The notes under the pieces: model-generated
The model's input: the letters and a program-made list of their open reading frames with translations, nothing else
What the model was told of the DNA's origin: nothing
Database searches by the model: none
Program-made: the position numbers and the translations under genes
Source of the DNA: Echinarachnius parma
Lineage: Eukaryota; Echinodermata; Echinoidea; Clypeasteroida; Echinarachniidae
Length of the DNA: 64,000 bases
Assembly: GCA_037951105.1 (NCBI GenBank)
Contig: JBAMJV010010548.1
Coordinates: 42,832 to 106,831 of the forward strand
Direction: 5' to 3'
Shown here: positions 29,601-35,449 of the stretch, piece after piece
Numbering within the stretch: position 1 is the first letter of the stretch
Layout: every line of letters begins with the position of its first letter

Positions 29601-32600
29601 TTGGATCATACAAATGTGGCATATGGTTTATGTTTTTATGCACCAGATTGCACCATTTCAAGTATATATATGCAAAATCTTCCCCGTGGGAGGGGGATAC
29701 CCCCTCCCAAACCCTCCCCCTCTGGCTCTGCCTCAGCCCTCGGACTTTTCGCTCCCTCGGGACTCATTTTTGGCTGTACGCTATGTTGTTGGATCATGTT
29801 TTTATTCACCAGATTGCACAATTTCAAGTCCCAAAATGCAATAGCTCCCCCCGGGAAGCTCCCTACCGTGGGAGGGGGACTCTCCTCAGTCACTTCGCTC
29901 CCTCAGGCTTAAAGTCGCTATATATCCTAGCAATGTTTCACTCTCACCTTTGGGTCAAAGTTGGCAACCCTGTGAGTGCGGTTGGGCATGAGCCCCTAAA
30001 CACATAAATCGCGAGCCCCCTTAGGGTTTTGCCCCCCCAATCCAAAACTGCTTCCGGCGCGCCTGGTTACCAGTCTAACTAGTTGGGGGTAATTAAGGGA
30101 GTGGTGGATGTTTTGAATGCTTAGTGCAGATTGGATCTTTTGTGTGTGAGAAGGGATCTTTTGTGTTTGTGCAGAAGGGTGAGCAAGAGTGGTACAGTAA
30201 ATGAGGGAGACATGTTAGTTCTGGGTGGTATAGTCAGTTGATACTATGCTTTCCTAGGAGCAGGTTGTGCACTAGGTGTGATGTTGTGGTGAAATTGGAG
30301 GCACCAAGGATGAGGCACACGCTTTATGTATGTTATGCAGCGCAGGCATGACAGCTTTGGCAGCCATTTTCCAGTGGCAACTTCAGGCAGCACAGGCCAG
30401 GAGAAGCCTCCATTTCCCCTCAACTTCTGTCATCTCAGCATTTACTGGACGAGCTGGGCCAGAACCCCGTACCCAGAACCCCGTACTTCGTAGCACGTAC
30501 TTCGTAGCCATACCCAGTACTCCGTACTTCGTATTCGTCATCGACCTGCACTTCGTACTCCTCGGCTACTTCGTGTACCTCGTACTCATCGTGGACTCGT
30601 ACTTCACACGATCCTCGTGAGCGTTAGTCGTACCATGTCGTCGTACTTCAACGTACTCTTCGTAGCACTCATCGGCACTTGGTCATCGACCTTCACGAAC
30701 TCGTGCTCGACGCCGTCGTCGACGATGATCGTCAGTGTCGCGCATGAACTGCAAACCACTACCGAACTCACACTAGACTGAAGGACTCTCGGCATAGCAA
30801 CCGCCCCATTTTAAGGTGCTATTCAACCATTTGGCCAGTATAGTTAATATTTGATTCATGGATTAAGGCCATGTTTCTGCCACACTATCTGATTAAATAT
30901 TCAGATCAAGATAACTGATTATATGGATATGTCTACTGTGTTTAGCAAAGCCATTTTGTGACCCATATGATCCAACAGATCCTGATATGGTGTAGTTTGA
31001 TAGTATTTCGCAACATTGTGCAAGAAACTTTCTTGTATGTTATGACGTGAATTGTTGTATACTTATGCTACCATTCAATTTCATTTATGAGATGTAAACT
31101 TGCATAAAGTGATTCAGGTGATTTATTTTAAGAGCTGGAACCATTGGCTCTTATTAAAAGTTTGTTTAAACTTTATATTCTTGTGTGGTGCGCCTTATTT
31201 GAGTATTGCATACATTTCATGATAACGGAACCAAATCTATCGTTAACCAGGGTAAATACAGTACCTAGAGTTGACACCGGGTTCCGACCGTTGCAAGTCG
31301 ATCGGAACCCGGTTTATAAAATATCTGTGATGACTCAGGCCTACATTCAAGGGAGTCAAGATTGGTGGCCTCTATAGACAGACCTTGGTCTTGGTGGTCG
31401 CTAGAGCAGGCTTGACTGTAATAACATCATTAGCTTCAATCATTACGCCATAACTTTGGAGAATTACTGCCTGCTAGAGTTCGGTACTTACTTCCTTTCT
31501 GGGTGAAGCCAGGAATCTCAAAGTCGAGTTCAGGAATCCTGACGGAGGCTGAATTCGTCTTCACGACTTGTCTATCAAGGTCCTATGAAACAAAGCAAGA
31601 AATTAATAGGTAAGAATAATGACAATGTTTTTGATTCATGAATATAAAGCCTGATATATGATTGATAATCCTGCAGATTATTATTCGAACTATTTATGAA
31701 AAGAATGTGGGAGATGAACTGAGAAAATAATGGGCTGCAAATTATCATTCATCTGAACAGTCAAAGTAGAAAAGTGATGTTTATGCATCAATAAACGGGA
31801 AAAAGTTACTTGTGAAGGTTTGACAGCTTCATCTGGCAAACCTCCATGGGGAATGGTTGGTTGGTTACTTGTTTTTACAGACGCGTTCAACTAATCATGA
31901 TCATTTCTAGGAACCATCTTTATTGTCGCCATATCAGAGACGAGGCCTGGGTTCGAACCCGGGCCGATTAGTGCAAAGAGCGGAGTTCCGACGTGGTCAC
32001 TAGACCAGAACACCTCTACCCCTAGAATTAGTGGGAGCATGGGCGTAGATCTAGCATTGATACCTATTCATCAGGAGGGGATGATCTATTCATTCATCCC
32101 CCCCTGATGAATAGGTATTACGTAAGTATCTACGCCCATGAGTGGGAGAGTGGTCTTTATAAGGCTGGATAGCCATGCACCGATGCACTGGTGATGCATG
32201 ACCACCAGCTTGGAATTTCTCAAATGGCCCAAGAAAACAAATGGTCTAACCCTCTGGAGTGCCAAATTAAATTGCGAGAATCCACTTAATCTGTTTCTCT
32301 TGAGCATGTTACCATAGTTACAATTCAGCTCGAATCCTACCATCGTACATGGCGTCATGAAATTCAAGCCAACTGGCATTGTGTGTTAATATACCTTAGA
32401 ACCGTATTTACTATGCAGGAAAGGATTCACACAAAAAAACATTCCGTCCCTCGGTTAGGACGATAAATGGAGGTCCTGTGTATGAGACAGTCACATCTCA
32501 TTCAGGAAAAAGAACCAAGTCTACTTCTCGAAAAGAGCAGGGTGTCAACCCACTTGACTAGTACATCATATCCTGCACATCATTTAAAGGTGCAACTGTA

Positions 32601-35418
32601 AAGTGTCAGATAGTGCCCAAAATGACATTTGAGACTTCAAAATCATTGTAAGATATGTCCGAATGATGTGTGAAAGTTTCATTGAAAAGGAAAACTGCTT
32701 TCCTGGTTAAAAAAGCGAAAATATGCGTCAGCTTTTACAACGGAGGCTTTTGAGCTGAATGATAGATATCGTCATACTAAAGGAGCATTTGAAAAAATCT
32801 AACCCTATTTTATTCTTCTCTTACCATAAGCTAAACAACACGGTAGAAGAGAAACGAGGAAGCTCCAAGTAATTTTCATGGAGTTAGACACTTTACAGGC
32901 ATCCCTTAAATAACTAAAGTCAAGTGACATAATAATCAGCAAGTTAATTGTGGTTGCTAATGTGCACTTTGTATGCAGGAGAGATTGAAGTGTGCATGTA
33001 TCCGTTGACCGGGGGAACAATAATAGCGCTTAGACTTAGAGGCTCATTGCAATTTGCACTCTATAAGCATCTATGTTACAGGGTGGCCCCAAAAAACGGA
33101 ACGGGGCACTTCCCAAAATATAGTAACAGATGTATTATGTATATCGGATAGCGTTTCTTTTCAAATGAACAACGATACCAAGAACAGTCAATTTGGTTGT
33201 GTAGTTTTTGTTTTAGGGCGCTGTGAGTGACACCATGTCAGGTTCCCTTTTTTATCAATTTTTACCAAGTCAGTGCTTGATAAATCGCACTTACTGCCCG
33301 TCATACCATCGAACAAAGAGCAATACGCGCGCCATTGTTAGTACGCATTCAGCTGTGTGCCGAGAGAATGGGCATGCTATCACGGGCAGGAAGTGTGATT
33401 TATCAGGCAGTGACTTGGTAAAAAATGACAAAAATGGGAACCTGACATGGTCTCACGACGGCCTACAACAAAAACTACTCGTCCAAAATGACTGCTCTTG
33501 GTATCGTTTTTCATGGGAAAGGACACTCTATCCGATGAACATTATAATTATATTAAATAATTTACCTTATCCCAACATAAATAAACACCGAATGTTCAGT
33601 GCGTGTTTGAGCCGCTGTGAAAAAATATCACAGGCGGACTCGGGTAGGAATCGAACCCACAACCTCCTGATTGCTAGACTGGCGTCATACCACTAGACCA
33701 CCGAGATTGCCCCGATGACTATACGGCTGGTTCGATTCACATAATAGCAGTAGGTACTGCGTTAATTTATCAAATAAATGATTCTTAGGTTGGGTGAATT
33801 TGATTATATTAAATAATTTACCTTATCCCAACATAAATAAACACCGAATGTTCAGTGCGTGTTTGAGCCGCTGTGAAAAAATATCACAGGCGGACTCGGG
33901 TAGGAATCGAACCCACAACCTCCTGATTGCTAGACAGGCGTCATACCACTAGACCACCGAGATAACTGCTATTATGTGAATCGAACCAGCCATATAGTCA
34001 TCGGGGCAATCTCGGTGGTCTAGTGGTATGACGCCTGTCTAGCAATCAGGAGGTTGTGGGTTCGATTCCTACCCGAGTCCGCCTGTGATATTTTTTCACA
34101 GCGGCTCAAACACGCACTGAACATTCGGTGTTTATTTATGTTGGGATAAGGTAAATTATTTAATATAATCAAATTCACCCAACCTAAGAATCATTTATTT
34201 GAGAACATTATAATGTTGTTAATATATTTTGGGAAGTGCCCCGTTCCGTTTTTGTTGGGCCACCCTGTATATGGAAGAAGAAGAAGAATCTTGAAACACT
34301 CACCTTTTCTGTCCTGATCTCCACATCAAACTCACAGCCCTGGTCCTGTAGACCGGACGCAGGCTGGATCTCATTGTTGGAGTGGTGGCAGTGCTCGCAG
34401 TCGAACGAGCTGATCACCACCGACTTGAAGAACGGGATCTTGGTCAGGAGGAGACGAGTCTTTCCCTGTATAAAAAGACACAATGAATTGTAAAGAATAA
34501 TAATTTAATTTATTTGGTCTTAATACTGTCCAATACGATGAGATGGTGTCTTAGTGGAAAAAATACATGGGGGCTTGGGGCAAATTCAACCCTGAAATGC
34601 CAAATAGAGCCGCCAAAATTTTGCATAGAGTTCAATACAAATCAAATTTTGGAGTGTTATGCCCGGCGCAGACAGAGCCGACTCGACTGGTTGTCATTCC
34701 CATCGGATCAGTTTTCAGTGCCTCGCGACACACATTTTGCCAGTTGAGAGACAGTCGGATGCCAGTAGGGGCCGATTGAACAAGATAGATCTGCTCCGAC
34801 CGACCGAGCCCAACTTTAGCCTGTTTGAAACCAGTCGGGTCGGGTCGAGTCGGCTCTGTCTGCACCTGGCTTTATTTTCATGCAGGCAAGCTTGAAAAGT
34901 AGCTCCCCAATGGTGTCTACTTGATTTCAAGAAATTACAATTCTGTATAAAAAGATATATATAAAGTTATATAAAATTGTGTGACTTGGAGCCATTTAGC
35001 CCCCAAATGCCTACAGTTCCCAGGACGTCCCAGCTAATTATCATGTATAGAGTTCAATGCAAAAAATCTTTCAAGAGTAATTATTTAATGCTACATTTAC
35101 AAAACGCAGCCCACACAAATACCATTTCATTCTTTTGCTCCCTAAGATGCTGTACAATACCACATTAGCATTCATGTAAATGGTCATACTAGGGTATAAA
35201 CAATGCATGTTGAATTTGAATTGATCATTTATTTCAAATCTCATAAAAACAATAACATTAACAAATCACATCAAAATTTACAAAATATAACAACAGATAA
35301 ATACAATTATGAGAATGAGGAGACAGCTAGAAAGAGCAAAATAGCCTTATTAATGCTGCCACCGAATATATAAAATTGAATTAAAACCTACCTACATAAC
35401 ATAGACATATACAACATG

Positions 35419-35449
<31 letters not shown>

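Larger units (their letters stand above)
27370..29930. repeat. Satellite-like array of ~190-bp units with an 816-bp higher-order duplication
   Basis: About eight units share ATGCACCAGATCGCACCATT, TATATAAATGCAAAAT and CGGTCGCTTCGCTCC, each with an internal CCCCCTCCC palindrome or poly(C). The block at about 27770-28585 is repeated at 28590-29405 (same landmarks 816-818 bases apart). Open frames up to 174 aa in the array are repeat translations. Confidence 0.8.
26135..30065. mobile_element. hAT-like composite element, 3.9 kb, 8-bp target duplication
   Basis: GTTACCAG occurs at 26127-26134 and again at 30066-30073. Between them the ends are inverted: CATAGGCGCCGGAAG on the left and CTTCCGGCGCGCCTG on the right, each next to a poly(G/C) block and CCAATCCAAAA. 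An 8-bp duplication with CAnnGGCG-type ends fits the hAT superfamily. No transposase is visible; the inside holds a tandem-core element, a satellite array and copies of an inverted-repeat element. Confidence 0.6.
33079..34267. mobile_element. TA-flanked Tc1/mariner-type MITE, interrupted by a SINE
   Basis: Ends CAGGGTGGCCCC and GGGCCACCCTG are flanked by TA (33077-33078, 34268-34269). GGAACGGGGCACTTCCC lies inside both ends. An uninterrupted copy of the family is at 54008-54541. Confidence 0.8.

Noticed and set aside
29483-30007. Open frame of 174 aa and overlapping 98-140 aa frames
   Set aside because: They translate the ~190-bp satellite array in several frames at once; the peptide repeats follow the DNA repeat.
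33223-33696. Open frame of 157 aa
   Set aside because: It runs across the MITE and into the nested SINE, so it joins two unrelated elements.
34010-34078. Functional tRNA-Ala(AGC) gene
   Set aside because: Weak acceptor stem, multiple copies within one insertion, and SINE-type flanks.
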